From contig JAAFJY010000021.1 of assembly GCA_013299105.1 (NCBI GenBank), forward strand, positions 1 to 64,000: 64,000 nucleotides of DNA. Reading direction: 5' to 3'. A program made the position numbers and the translations under genes. Below are positions 7,539-17,051 of the stretch, piece after piece (the stretch's first letter is position 1; each line of letters opens with the position of its first letter). The notes below the pieces were generated by a model that did not search any database, had not been told where the DNA came from, and saw only the letters and a program-made list of their open reading frames with translations. Origin of the DNA: Chitinophagales bacterium (GTDB lineage Bacteria > Bacteroidota > Bacteroidia > Chitinophagales > Saprospiraceae).

Positions 7539-8732
7539 TCAAATCATTCCTAAACCCTTGAAATCCCTTCCCAAGGTATCTTTTACCGAGGCCTCCAGCC
7601 ATTTTTGTAGCAAATCAGCATACAAGTCGCGGAAATCAATCTCGTAGCGGAGGTCACCCTCATCTAGGTTTTGCAAGTTAGGGCCGGAGTTGAAAAAACC
7701 TGGTTTTTGTAATTTACCACCGATCAACCAGGCGTTGTTGGCCGTGCCATGGTCGGTACCGCCGCTGCCATTTTGCTTGACCCGCCTGCCGAACTCCGAG
7801 AAAGTAAGGATCAAAACCTCGTCCATGAGCTTGTTTTGCTGCAAGTCTTTCACAAAGGCTTGCACCGCTTCTGCATACATTTTGAGTAGGCGATCCTGGC
7901 GGCCTTTCTGATTGGCATGGGTGTCAAAACCCGTGATGGAGGCATAATACACCTTGGTATCGGTATCGGCCATGATCAGTTGGGAGATCAGTTTCAGATC
8001 GCGGCCCAAATCAGACGCTGGGTAAGTGACGCTGCTGCGGTAGGTTTTGGCCTGCTCAGCCAGGTATTTGGCCGAAGATTGGGTGTCGATCAAGGTTTTG
8101 TACAAGTAAGCCACATTTTCCTCTTGCGGTTGCACGGGAGCCTGGCTCAGTTGTTGCAAAAAGCCATTGTTGGTCTGTTTTTTCAGGCGTTCGGGATCGC
8201 TCATCGCAAACCCCCTGCGTTTTTCGCCTTTGAGGGCCAAGCTTAGGGTGTCATCCACTTCAATGGCGTGGTAGGGGTTTTGGCAACCCGCACATTGGCT
8301 ATCGAGGTAGCGCCCCAGCCAACCTGTTTTCCAATATTCCGAAGCATCGCTGGCGGTATGCCAAATGTCTGTTGAGCGAAAATGTGAACGATCGGGATTG
8401 GGGTAGCCCACATTGTTGATGATGCTCAGCAAACCCTGGTCGTATAAACCCTGCATGGCTTGTAGCGCAGGATTAAAGCCCAAATTGTCGTTGATTTTTA
8501 AAACCTCGTTTTTGGCAATGGACAAAGAAGGGCGGTTTTTGTAATAAAGATCGTCTTGGTAGGGCACAATTGTATTCAAGCCGTCGTTGCCGCCGGAGCA
8601 CTGAATGACCACCAGGATTTTACCATTGCGGCGAGTAGTCAAGGGGCCAAATTCGGCACCCTGCAAGAAAGCTGGAACCAACCAGGCGGTACTCGCCAAG
8701 GCCGATTGCTGGAGAAATTTTCTTCTTTTCAT
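7539..8732 (-). CDS. DUF1501 family secreted protein
   Basis: A 397-residue DUF1501 protein. The start at 8732 gives a Tat-type signal (MKRRKFLQQSALASTAWL, cleavage near FLQGAEF); longer in-frame extension upstream is not supported. Family signatures are VVIQCSGGNDGLNTIVPY near residue 40 and, in the C-terminal half, LTFSEFGRRVKQNGSGGTDH followed by ANNAWLIGG. DUF1501 proteins are distant members of the alkaline phosphatase/sulfatase-like superfamily of unknown activity, nearly always encoded beside DUF1800 proteins, as here (the DUF1800 gene lies 173 bases upstream on the same strand). Export probably folded through Tat. An array of TTATGAA words starts right after the stop codon. Confidence 0.9.
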   Translation of the reverse strand: MKRRKFLQQSALASTAWLVPAFLQGAEFGPLTTRRNGKILVVIQCSGGNDGLNTIVPYQDDLYYKNRPSLSIAKNEVLKINDNLGFNPALQAMQGLYDQGLLSIINNVGYPNPDRSHFRSTDIWHTASDASEYWKTGWLGRYLDSQCAGCQNPYHAIEVDDTLSLALKGEKRRGFAMSDPERLKKQTNNGFLQQLSQAPVQPQEENVAYLYKTLIDTQSSAKYLAEQAKTYRSSVTYPASDLGRDLKLISQLIMADTDTKVYYASITGFDTHANQKGRQDRLLKMYAEAVQAFVKDLQQNKLMDEVLILTFSEFGRRVKQNGSGGTDHGTANNAWLIGGKLQKPGFFNSGPNLQNLDEGDLRYEIDFRDLYADLLQKWLEASVKDTLGRDFKGLGMI

Positions 8733-8905
8733 GGTGATTGAGTTTAGAGTATGTTTAAAAATTTTTTCTTGGCCCAAAATGACCCCTTTCCGCCCATTCT
8801 TCGTTACAAAAATGCTCATTATGCGCTGCATAACTCCGCTTTTTGCGCCTCGACTGGCCGAAAACTGGCTCATTTTTGACTTCAATTCTAAATTTAAACA
8901 TCCTC

Positions 8906-10264
8906 TTAACACATTTGGTATTCGGGTAAAGTCATCAGGCGCATAGCCAGGCTGCGGATTTGGGCATTGCGATCGGCACCCGGCAGGTCTTTGCAAAGGT
9001 TTTCCAGGCCAAAGGCAGGTTTGACCAGCAGCAGGTAATCGGCCAATTCCTGCACCATTTCGACGGGTTTTGAACTTTTGATTAACTGGTACAAGGGCGT
9101 CAAATCGTGGGTGTTGGCCAATTTTTGGGCACCCATTTCACGGCCTTCGTCTTCAAATTCGCCTTTGGTACGCAAGCCTACTTCTTCACTGTTGAGCAAA
9201 AATGCAGGCAAATTGAGGCGCAAGGTCAGCGTCGAGTTGTCGATCCAGGTTTTGCCGCCCGGCCATCCAGCTACATTTGGTGGGTTGAAAAGGATTTGGC
9301 CCAAGGAGCGCTGCATGAACAAAACGGGGCCGGGCTGTAGGAAACCCATTTTTGCACTGCGCATCAAGCCCGCCATGAACTGCACGGGTGATTTGATGCG
9401 TTTTCCCAGGTTATTCGGGGCATAAAACCAGACGCTGCTGAAAATTTGTCGCATCAACTTGCCAATGTCATAATTGGACTGGCGAAAACCCTGGCTCAGT
9501 TGCGCCGCCAGTACTTCGTCAATTTGTTCTTTGACAAAATAGCGATAAATTTTTCTGACCAGAAAAGACGCCGTTGCCGGCTGTTGCAAGATGATGTCGA
9601 TGATGTCCTCTCCTTTGAAGGGGCCAGTTTTGCCCAGGAAAGTCTTGCTGCCTTCGTCGTGCCACATTTCGCGGAACTCAAAGTCTCCCAAAAAAGTGCT
9701 GTTCCAGCCCGTGAAAGCCCTGGCGGCTTCCTTGATGTCCTTTTCCTGGTAATTTCCGCGTCCCATCGTGAACAACTCAAGCAATTCGCGGGCAAAATTC
9801 TCATTGGGCCGTCCTTTGCGATTCTGTTGGTTGTTTAGGTAACGGATCATGGCTGGGGTTTGAGAAACGGCCAGCAGCAAGTCACGGAAATTACCCAGCC
9901 CATGTTGGCGCAAGGCGTTCATGTACTGCACGCCCAATTTGCCGATGAGGATACGACAAGCAAAGTGGCCGTGCCAAAACAAGCACATTTGCTCCAGCAG
10001 GGCGCTTTCGTTGCTAGCACTCATGCGACTCACCCAAGCGTGGTTTTGTTGAAACATTACTGCGCGCTCTTTTTCGAGCATTTGGGCCAAGCCCCCTTCG
10101 TCGCGGGCGGGAGGTGCCGCGTTCAAAAGCGAATTTTTTGCCCGACTAGCCTGATCGAATAACTCCTCGATGGCTTTTTCGATGGGCCAGTTCCGCCGCT
10201 CTCGCCATTCATCGGGGCTTAGTCCAAAGCCCGCCCGCCAGTACAAGTGCCTGATTTTTTCCAT
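8906..10264 (-). CDS. DUF1800 family protein
   Basis: A 452-residue DUF1800 protein recognised from HLYWRAGFGLSPDEW at the start, MCLFWHGHFACR, LLAVSQTPAMIRYLNNQQNRKGRPNENFARELLELFTMG and EAARAFTGW. It lacks an obvious signal peptide, although many relatives are exported together with their DUF1501 partner, which follows downstream. Function unknown; the pair is common in Bacteroidota, Planctomycetota and Proteobacteria. The 173-base spacer to the DUF1501 gene contains no gene. Confidence 0.9.
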   Translation of the reverse strand: MEKIRHLYWRAGFGLSPDEWRERRNWPIEKAIEELFDQASRAKNSLLNAAPPARDEGGLAQMLEKERAVMFQQNHAWVSRMSASNESALLEQMCLFWHGHFACRILIGKLGVQYMNALRQHGLGNFRDLLLAVSQTPAMIRYLNNQQNRKGRPNENFARELLELFTMGRGNYQEKDIKEAARAFTGWNSTFLGDFEFREMWHDEGSKTFLGKTGPFKGEDIIDIILQQPATASFLVRKIYRYFVKEQIDEVLAAQLSQGFRQSNYDIGKLMRQIFSSVWFYAPNNLGKRIKSPVQFMAGLMRSAKMGFLQPGPVLFMQRSLGQILFNPPNVAGWPGGKTWIDNSTLTLRLNLPAFLLNSEEVGLRTKGEFEDEGREMGAQKLANTHDLTPLYQLIKSSKPVEMVQELADYLLLVKPAFGLENLCKDLPGADRNAQIRSLAMRLMTLPEYQMC

Positions 10265-10364
10265 AGTGATTTTAATCTTGTAGTATTGTAAGCTTTGATG
10301 GAAAAATCGAGCAGGGGTTTAGTCTTTAAGAAAAATTTAAGAAAAAGAGACGTTTGGAAAGCAG

Positions 10365-10398
10365 AAAAGGGGTAAAACACCTTGGTCTTACCCCTTTT
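10365..10398. terminator. hairpin terminator
   Basis: AAAAGGGGTAA (10365-10375) pairs perfectly with TTACCCCTTTT (10388-10398). It lies between the lipoprotein gene ending at 10462 and the DUF1800 start, and terminates leftward transcription of the lipoprotein gene. Confidence 0.65.
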
Positions 10399-10461
10399 GC
10401 CTATTAATTGCGGATAGATTGTGGAAGGAGATGGTCGAAAAAAACGGACCTCCCAAGGCCC

Positions 10462-11184
10462 TTATTCCCTTACCTTCAAATCAGCTTTGACCCTCAGGTA
10501 ATAAAGTTTAGTCAATCCTTCATAGCCAGAATCGGAGCCCGCAATCAACCACAATTCACCCTGGGCATTCGTCTTGATTTCCAGGGCAGAGCTCAGTTTG
10601 CGGCTGAAAACCCGGTATTTCTCTTGTGTGCCGCCATTGACCAGGTCTCCAATCACTTTCATGTGTTGGCCGCTTTGAGATTGCTCGCCTTTGTCTAGGT
10701 TCATGCGCCAATCGACAGTGTTCAAAACTGGCTTTGGTTCCTGGTCAAATGCACCAGTCTTGACGTACACCGACTCCGCAGGGGAGCCGCCGATACCCAC
10801 CGAGCCTTTTATGGCGTCAGATGCCATCACCAATTCCATTTGCACCTGGTAAGTAGTGTTGGGTCGAAGATTGGTGACTTTTTTAGTGATGAACATAAAC
10901 AAATCATCGCTGCGGTTGTGGCCCTTTATTTCAAAACCACCTTGTTGTTCTCCACTGATTTCGCTGGGAAGTTTGGCCCATTTGGCACCCAATTCGTACA
11001 GGCTCGAGTCCTGTTTGTTGTTCAGCTTGGGGTGGTCAGAAAACCCTGCTTTCCAGCCTGCCAATCCTTGGGCGAAGCTATCGTCAATTTTGGTACTGCC
11101 ATCAGGGCTGGGGCCTTCTACCTTGCAAGCATTGAGCAAAAGGAGCAAGAAAAGTGAGGATAACAAACTACTTTGCATTTTCAT
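10462..11184 (-). CDS. hypothetical lipoprotein with beta-sandwich-like domain
   Basis: A 240-residue lipoprotein. With the start at 11184 the signal is MKMQSSLLSSLFLLLLLNAC and the lipobox cysteine is residue 20. The mature part opens with DDSFAQGLAGWKAGFSDHP, runs through LRPNTTYQVQMELVMAS and ends in alternating strands; this pattern resembles carbohydrate-binding-like jelly rolls, but I do not recognise a named family. Monocistronic with its own terminator. Upstream divergent neighbour is deoC. Confidence 0.75.
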   Translation of the reverse strand: MKMQSSLLSSLFLLLLLNACKVEGPSPDGSTKIDDSFAQGLAGWKAGFSDHPKLNNKQDSSLYELGAKWAKLPSEISGEQQGGFEIKGHNRSDDLFMFITKKVTNLRPNTTYQVQMELVMASDAIKGSVGIGGSPAESVYVKTGAFDQEPKPVLNTVDWRMNLDKGEQSQSGQHMKVIGDLVNGGTQEKYRVFSRKLSSALEIKTNAQGELWLIAGSDSGYEGLTKLYYLRVKADLKVRE

Positions 11185-11429
11185 AGATGTGGTGTTTTTA
11201 AGTTTGGGAATGTGATGCAAAATTCTTCCTATTCAGACAGTAGCTAAAAAACTGAGGTTGGCGGGTTAACACTTTTTAACTTTCTACGTAAATAAGAAAG
11301 GGTAAATTAAATGTTAAAACTCTGTGATTAAATGAGTAATTGCCCTATATTTCGCCCGGTTTGATTGCTATAGTTGATGTTTTTTTGCAAAATACTAAAC
11401 CTATTTAGCTGGTAACCAACAAATTAATA

Positions 11430-12089
11430 ATGCCCTTGGACATGTCACTGACCCAATTGATCGATCACACGCTACTCAAATCAGACGCAACGCTTGATGA
11501 TATCCGCAAGCTTTGCTCTGAAGCTATTGAGTACAAGTTCAAAGCTGTGTGCATTCCGCCTTTCTACGTAGCCGAAGCAGTCAAAATATTTGACAATGTA
11601 TCTCCCCGGCCCGCTGTAGCAACAGTGGTAGGTTTTCCTATGGGGTATGCTGCTACTGCTGCAAAAGTTGAAGAAATAAAGCGCGCCGTTGATGAAGGGG
11701 CCGATGAAATTGATGCAGTAATCAATATCTGTGCCGTCAAGAGCAAGCAGTGGAATTACGTTGAAAATGACATCAGCAGCATGTTGATGGCCGCTCAAAT
11801 GAGGGGTAAAAAAATCAAAATCATTATCGAAGCCAGTTTACTAAACGATGAAGAACTGAAAAAAGTAGCCGACATTTTGCTTGCAACCAAACCCGATTTC
11901 GTAAAAACTTCAACCGGATTTCAAGAAGGGGCCACAGTCGAATTGGTGCAAAAATTGGTCAAACTCCTGAACAACAAAATCCCGGTAAAAGCCTCCGGGG
12001 GCATTCGTAGCCGTGAAGCCGCTGAAGCATTGGTGCAAGCTGGTGCCAAAAGAATTGGTACCTCGGCTGGGCTGGAGATGCTGGGCTGA
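11430..12089 (+). CDS. deoC: deoxyribose-phosphate aldolase
   Basis: A 219-residue class I aldolase that splits 2-deoxyribose-5-phosphate into acetaldehyde and glyceraldehyde-3-phosphate in deoxynucleoside salvage. The N-terminus has LIDHTLLKSDAT; the Schiff-base lysine lies in FVKTSTGF, and the second lysine in PVKASGGIRS. The EIDAVINICAVKS stretch is also typical. Length is normal for the short DeoC group. Start at 11430 (MPLDMSLTQ) or the ATG four codons later. The gene stands alone; no other deo genes are near. A -7-like TATATTTC lies about 80 bases upstream, one base off consensus. Confidence 0.95.
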   Translation: MPLDMSLTQLIDHTLLKSDATLDDIRKLCSEAIEYKFKAVCIPPFYVAEAVKIFDNVSPRPAVATVVGFPMGYAATAAKVEEIKRAVDEGADEIDAVINICAVKSKQWNYVENDISSMLMAAQMRGKKIKIIIEASLLNDEELKKVADILLATKPDFVKTSTGFQEGATVELVQKLVKLLNNKIPVKASGGIRSREAAEALVQAGAKRIGTSAGLEMLG

Positions 12090-12097
12090 GGAGAAGG

Positions 12098-12360
12098 AGG
12101 CTTATTTGACGTTGACTTTTTTGAAGTACGATTGATGTTCGATGAAGTACGAAGAAGGGGGCTAGCTCATAAGATTTTTGGGTGGATTTTTGGTTTTCGT
12201 TTTTCCGGGTTGGATTTTTTAAGTTTGAGAGGCTTTCATGACGTTGATTTTTTGAAGTACGATTGATGATTGATGAGCTACGAAGTATGGGGCCACTGGG
12301 GAGATTTGTGAAAGGATGCGTAGTTGGTTTTCCGAGCTTAAGTTTGAAAGGCTTACATGA
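12098..12360. repeat. about 125 bp direct repeat, two copies plus a partial third
   Basis: Copies begin at 12098, 12230 and 12349 with AGGCTT, then a TGACGTTGA word, a run of T and GAAGTACGATTGATG. The third copy is only about 12 bases and ends near the next gene. The second halves of copies 1 and 2 have diverged. The repeat fills the gap between deoC and the convergent permease gene. Confidence 0.6.
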
Positions 12361-12375
12361 CTTTTAACATCCCGG

Positions 12376-13590
12376 TCACTCCCCCAAAGCCTCTCTAACT
12401 CCCTTTCCCAAGGTATTGAACAACAAAACCGTCAAAAAAATCGCCAAACCTGGGAACAAGGCCAGCCACCAGTCTAAGTCGTGCTTGCCCAGGAGTTGGG
12501 CCATGATGCTGCCCCAAGTTACCTGATCGGCGCGTACCCCAAGACCTAAGATTGAAATGGTGCTTTCCAGCAAAATTGCGGCGGCGATGCCTAGCGCAAG
12601 GCTCACCAAAAAAGGCCCCAAAGCGTTGGGCATGGCGTGTCGCCAAATGATGCGCAGCTCGCTGAACCCCAAAACTTTGGCCGCGTCAATGTAAGTCAGG
12701 CTTTTGATCCGTAAAAACTCAGCCCGCACAAAGCGCGCAATGCGGGTCCAGTTGATCAGGCCCACTACGGCCATGATGTAATAAACGCTCGGCTCCTTCA
12801 AAGTCGCCGCAATGGCCATGATCAGGATCAAGTCGGGAATAGTGTCGAGGATTTCAATGACCCGAAGTACCAGGCTGTCGATGGGGAAAGCCCGCTCTGG
12901 CCCCGCCCCGCCGATTCTTTTCAAAACCCGCCCCAACAGCCAGCCACATATCAATAAGGTAAGAAAAACCAAAATTCGCCATGCCATGCCCCCACTTGAA
13001 TAGGGCACCAAAAAACCATAAAAAATGGCCAAGGGCAAAAACAAAAGCCCCAAGAGCAATTGCGCCCTGCTGATGCGCAAGCCCGTATCGCCATAATACC
13101 CCGCCAAGCCACCCAGCAACAAGCCCAGGAAACCAGCCACCAGCATAGATACCAGTCCTACCAGCATAGCAGTGCGTGCTCCATGCAGGAGCCCCGCCGT
13201 GAGGTCTCGCCCGCTCAGATCGGTGCCCAGCCAATGCCGAAACTGGGCAGTTTTGACTTGTTGCGGCTCAAGTGGGCTTTTGGCCCCCAAAGCGGCACGG
13301 TCAATAGTTCCAGGCGAGTAAGGGATGAGGGTATACAAGGCCCAATCGTATTTTTTCTCGGCCCAATCGGTTGGTGGTAGCAGGGCATCGGACCAGGAAG
13401 CCAAGTTCCAATCGCAAAGCATGCCCCGGAAAAGGGGCCAATAAGTCTGTTTCTCGATTTTGCAAACCAAAGGGCGCTCGTTGGCCAATAAAGGAGCCAA
13501 CAAAGCCAAAAACAAAAAAACCTTCAAGCCAGTCCAAGCCCTACGCGTGGCTTTTTTTTGCCAAAACCTTTCCCATAGTGCTGCTTTCAT
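12376..13590 (-). CDS. ABC transporter permease, DppC/OppC type
   Basis: A 404-residue permease of the peptide/nickel importer family. Six main membrane helices are visible; the EAA loop that contacts the ATPase reads YIDAAKVLGFSELRIIWRHAMPN. An extra loop (about residues 45-130) precedes the transport core and contains the LGTDLSGRDLTAGLLHGARTAM motif of DppC proteins. The start codon overlaps the stop of the upstream permease gene by 4 bases (ATGA), showing translational coupling. No ATP-binding subunit is encoded in this window, so it must be supplied from elsewhere or shared. Confidence 0.9.
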   Translation of the reverse strand: MKAALWERFWQKKATRRAWTGLKVFLFLALLAPLLANERPLVCKIEKQTYWPLFRGMLCDWNLASWSDALLPPTDWAEKKYDWALYTLIPYSPGTIDRAALGAKSPLEPQQVKTAQFRHWLGTDLSGRDLTAGLLHGARTAMLVGLVSMLVAGFLGLLLGGLAGYYGDTGLRISRAQLLLGLLFLPLAIFYGFLVPYSSGGMAWRILVFLTLLICGWLLGRVLKRIGGAGPERAFPIDSLVLRVIEILDTIPDLILIMAIAATLKEPSVYYIMAVVGLINWTRIARFVRAEFLRIKSLTYIDAAKVLGFSELRIIWRHAMPNALGPFLVSLALGIAAAILLESTISILGLGVRADQVTWGSIMAQLLGKHDLDWWLALFPGLAIFLTVLLFNTLGKGVREALGE

Positions 13591-15020
13591 GCGGTGGTTT
13601 TAGTTTCTTCCAAATTGACGCGGGGGTCAACCCAAGCGTAGAGCAAATCGGCAATCAACACACCCAGCATGGTCAGCAAGGCCGAAAAAATCAAAATGCC
13701 AAACACCACAGGCCAATCCTGCACCCCCAAAGATTCGAACAGCAGATTGCCCATTCCGGGTACGTTGAAAATGTTTTCGACGATCACCGATCCCGCGATG
13801 ATGTGTGGCAGCAAGTTGGCAAAAAGGGTGATTTGAGGGAACAAGGCATTGCGAAAAGCGTGTTTCCACACCACCGTTTTTTCGGACAGACCCTTGGCCC
13901 TGGCAGTGCGCACATATTCGCTGTCGAGCTCTTGACTCATCGAGGAGCGCATTTGCATGACTTTAACGATGAGCAAAGGATAAGTCGTGCACAAAACGGG
14001 CAGCAGCAGATTGGGCAGGGCTTTGTCGAACCATTCGCCCCAACTGGCATCGTTCGAAAGATAATTGAGGGCGGTGATCGACACAAAATTGAGGCCCAAA
14101 TTGGGGTTGGTGAACACCAACAAGAGCACCATCGCCAACCAAAAGGAAGGCAAGGCGGCCAACAAAAACAAAGTGCTGTTCAAAATCCGGTCAAAACGAG
14201 AACCGCGCCGCCGTGCCGCCATCACTCCCAGTGGGATGCCCAGCAAGTAACTGAGCAGCAAGGATGTGAGGCCCAAAGGCAAAGTCCAGCGCAAGCCCTG
14301 GGAAATTTTGTCCCACACTGGCTGACTGTCGATATTGGAAGTGCCCAAATTGCCCTTCAGCGCATTTTTGAGCCAATCGTGAAACTGGTTGTCGAAGCCC
14401 TGCCAGCGCAAACTGGGTTGGTACAAAAGCCCTTGTTTGGGGTTAGCGAGCCAATATTGATGGGCTTTTTGTAAGTTATTTGTCGCATTGGCGAGGTAGG
14501 GCTTCAAGGCCGAATCATTGATTTTTACAGCTTGTAAACCTTGTAACTGCTTTTCGATTTCGCCTTTTTCGCTGTTGTATTGCAAGGCATTGGCGATGTC
14601 TAGGATTTTGGCCTTTTGCTCCACTGCCAAAGTATCGGGCGCGTGGCGCAGTGCGGCTTTGAGGTCCAAAACAGTGCGGTAGTAAGCCATCGTTGCAGGC
14701 CAGTTGCCACTTTGATCGAGTAGCGCCAGTAAGGTCTTGCGGCGCTCCTTGAAGGGGATTCTGTACAAAGTATCGGGGTACGCAGCGGGCTGAAAGTTGA
14801 AGTAAAAAGCGGGTTTGTCCATGCCCAAAATGGCTGCTTTTTGACGGTAAGCCTGCTCACGACTCTGCTCATCGAGGGTGTTGTCCTCGTTGTTGAGCCC
14901 TGCCAATGCGGCCACCGGGTCCTCAGGCAACAGGCGACTGAGGCCAAACACCAAGGCCATAATGAGCAGCAAGCTGGGGATAATCACCAGCAAACGGCGA
15001 AAAAGGTAGCTCCAGATCAT
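13587..15020 (-). CDS. ABC transporter permease, DppB/OppB type, with large insertion
   Basis: A 477-residue permease; the ATG at 15020 (MIWSYLFRRLLVIIPSLLLIM) is preferred over a TTG two codons upstream. After the first membrane helix there is an extracytoplasmic segment of about 190 residues, much longer than in the roughly 310-residue DppB, with helix-rich content (LAVEQKAKILDIANALQYNS). The transport core follows, with the EAA loop EYVRTARAKGLSEKTVVWKHAFRNAL and the family ending VLIADLLYAWVDPRV. It pairs with the DppC-type permease (4-base overlap) and the binding lipoprotein 31 bases upstream. Confidence 0.9.
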   Translation of the reverse strand: MIWSYLFRRLLVIIPSLLLIMALVFGLSRLLPEDPVAALAGLNNEDNTLDEQSREQAYRQKAAILGMDKPAFYFNFQPAAYPDTLYRIPFKERRKTLLALLDQSGNWPATMAYYRTVLDLKAALRHAPDTLAVEQKAKILDIANALQYNSEKGEIEKQLQGLQAVKINDSALKPYLANATNNLQKAHQYWLANPKQGLLYQPSLRWQGFDNQFHDWLKNALKGNLGTSNIDSQPVWDKISQGLRWTLPLGLTSLLLSYLLGIPLGVMAARRRGSRFDRILNSTLFLLAALPSFWLAMVLLLVFTNPNLGLNFVSITALNYLSNDASWGEWFDKALPNLLLPVLCTTYPLLIVKVMQMRSSMSQELDSEYVRTARAKGLSEKTVVWKHAFRNALFPQITLFANLLPHIIAGSVIVENIFNVPGMGNLLFESLGVQDWPVVFGILIFSALLTMLGVLIADLLYAWVDPRVNLEETKTTA

Positions 15021-15051
15021 GGGCAATGTTTATGGGACTCAACTCCTCAAC

Positions 15052-16779
15052 TCATTTTCTTTTCTTCAGCTTAAAATCGCCCACATTGTAGCCAGGAGGG
15101 TTGGGGATGGGCTTGGTATCGTATTTGTTGCTGATGGCCACGCAATCGTTGGGGGTGAAAAGCATGATTTCTGATACTTCGTCTTGCAGGGTTTTTTGAA
15201 ATTGGTGGTACAATTTGTTGCGGGCGGACTCGTCCCAGGTGGTCGCAATTTTGTCGATCAGGGCATTGGTTTCAGCGTTGCCAAACCCACTGCGGTTGTC
15301 GCTGTCTTCGCTGCCTGCATAGTAGTGGTGCTTGGGGTTCCAAATGGTTCCCATGCTGCGACCTGCGGAGAGCATGTCATAGTCTTTTGCCTTCCATTGG
15401 GACATCACTTGTTGTGGGTCCATGCTTATTGGTTGCAGATCAATGCCAGCTTTTTTTGCGTGGTCTTGGAGGAGCAAGGCGATGGTTTGAGAAGTTTCTT
15501 TGGCATTATTGAAAAGGAACTTGACGCTCAACTCCACTTTTTTGCCATCTATCACTTTGTCCACAAAGCCGTCTTTGTTGCTATCGGCCCAACCGGCTTC
15601 TTTCAACAAGTTTTTTGCTTTTTCGACATCGTAAGGCACTGGTTTCAGTTGGTTGTTATACTCCGGGAACGAGGGGTCCAAGGGATTCACGATGCGGGTA
15701 CCAAAACCACCATACACGCTGTCAATGATTTCTTTTACATTCACAATGTGGGCAATGGCCTGGCGTACTTTTTTATCGGCCAATTGAGGCCGTTTGCTGT
15801 TCAATGCGATGAAATAGTAAATACCTGCGCTAGAATTGTGCAAGGAGAAATTTTTTAAAAAGCCCTGGTCTTTCTTTAAATTCATAAAATCGGCTGGTGC
15901 GATGTGGGTCATGGCATCGATTTCCTGGTTTTTCAGGGCAGCCAGCGAAGCTGCCGGGTCAGGAATTGGAAGGTAAGTAATAGTATTCGGGAAACTGTTC
16001 CAATCCGGGAATTTTCGGCCCCACCAGTTTTCCTTTTTGCGCAAAACGATCTTTTTGCCAGCTTCCCAAGACTCGATCCGGTACTCACCGCAGCCATTGA
16101 TGTACTTGGGGTTACGGTTGTATTGGTCACCATTGAAGGCATCGGCCAGTTTTTTTAGGTTGGGGTTGGAATTGGCCAGGACCTCGGCTTTAGCAGGGTC
16201 GACGAGCTCGCTCAGTTCGATTTTATCCATCCATCCTTGGGGATCCAGCAGTGATTTTTGGAGAACTGGCGCGGCATTGGTGACCAGTTCCACAGCAAAA
16301 ACGTTGTTTTCCGAAAGTACGATGGTAAATTTCTTTGGGTTGATTTGGTCCACTTCCACGTTGGCAATGTCCGCTAAATAGGAGCGGAAATTAGCTGCAT
16401 CGACCAGCGGATTCATGATGGCTTTGATGGTGAAGAGGTAGTCGTTGCCTGTCACGGGACTGCCGTCGTCCCAAGTGGCTTCGTCCAGCATTTCGAAGTC
16501 TAGACTCAAGCTGCCATCGGCATTGGTTTTGCGGGTGGGCTCTGCTTTGACGAGGGCGGGTTGAAGCACACTGTTTTCGTCGTAGCTCATCAGGTACATG
16601 TTGGCCATGTCCGAGATTTCGCTCTCGTAGGCCTGCGTGCCCATGATCGGGTTGAGGCGGGCGGGCTCGTTTTCTTGGCGCAAGACGACATTGTTGTCTG
16701 GATCAATTTTGACTTTTTTGTCTTTGCAGGCGTTGAGTACGAGCAGGCTGAATAGGCAAAGGATGGCAATTTTTCTCAT
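15052..16779 (-). CDS. ABC transporter substrate-binding lipoprotein, family 5
   Basis: A 575-residue SBP_bac_5 protein that captures oligopeptide- or nickel-like ligands for the two permeases encoded downstream. Starting at 16779 gives the signal MRKIAILCLFSLLVLNAC with the lipidated cysteine at residue 18; the start 6 codons earlier would break this. Family motifs include VRQAIAHIVNVKEI and PFSGS-like DPSFPEYNNQLKPVPYDVEKAKNLLKEAGW. The ligand cannot be predicted. The stop codon TGA is followed directly by a GTTGAG array before the next gene. First gene of a three-gene operon. Confidence 0.92.
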   Translation of the reverse strand: MRKIAILCLFSLLVLNACKDKKVKIDPDNNVVLRQENEPARLNPIMGTQAYESEISDMANMYLMSYDENSVLQPALVKAEPTRKTNADGSLSLDFEMLDEATWDDGSPVTGNDYLFTIKAIMNPLVDAANFRSYLADIANVEVDQINPKKFTIVLSENNVFAVELVTNAAPVLQKSLLDPQGWMDKIELSELVDPAKAEVLANSNPNLKKLADAFNGDQYNRNPKYINGCGEYRIESWEAGKKIVLRKKENWWGRKFPDWNSFPNTITYLPIPDPAASLAALKNQEIDAMTHIAPADFMNLKKDQGFLKNFSLHNSSAGIYYFIALNSKRPQLADKKVRQAIAHIVNVKEIIDSVYGGFGTRIVNPLDPSFPEYNNQLKPVPYDVEKAKNLLKEAGWADSNKDGFVDKVIDGKKVELSVKFLFNNAKETSQTIALLLQDHAKKAGIDLQPISMDPQQVMSQWKAKDYDMLSAGRSMGTIWNPKHHYYAGSEDSDNRSGFGNAETNALIDKIATTWDESARNKLYHQFQKTLQDEVSEIMLFTPNDCVAISNKYDTKPIPNPPGYNVGDFKLKKRK

Positions 16780-17051
16780 GTGGAAATGGATATGCAATGG
16801 GAATGTGGTTTTAGTTTAGGATATTGAATGGGTATTAAGGTCCAATCAGTATCTATTCGAAGTTCATGGCTGTGTTTTTTCAAAACCAAAAACAAATATA
16901 AGCCAAAGCAAGGCAGGGCAAAGTTTTGCAGCGGTAATTTTTGGGTAAAGTGTAAAATGCAGGATGATAGACGGCTAACGGTACTGAAAAAGACAGGCGA
17001 AAATGCCAACGCTCAGAGGCTTCGATCCTGTCTTAACTCAAAACATTACCC

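Noticed and set aside
13371-14474. A 367-residue open frame on + across the two permease genes
   Set aside because: It lies antisense to two clear permease genes; its composition (Gln/His/Arg-rich) is a by-product of their codon use.
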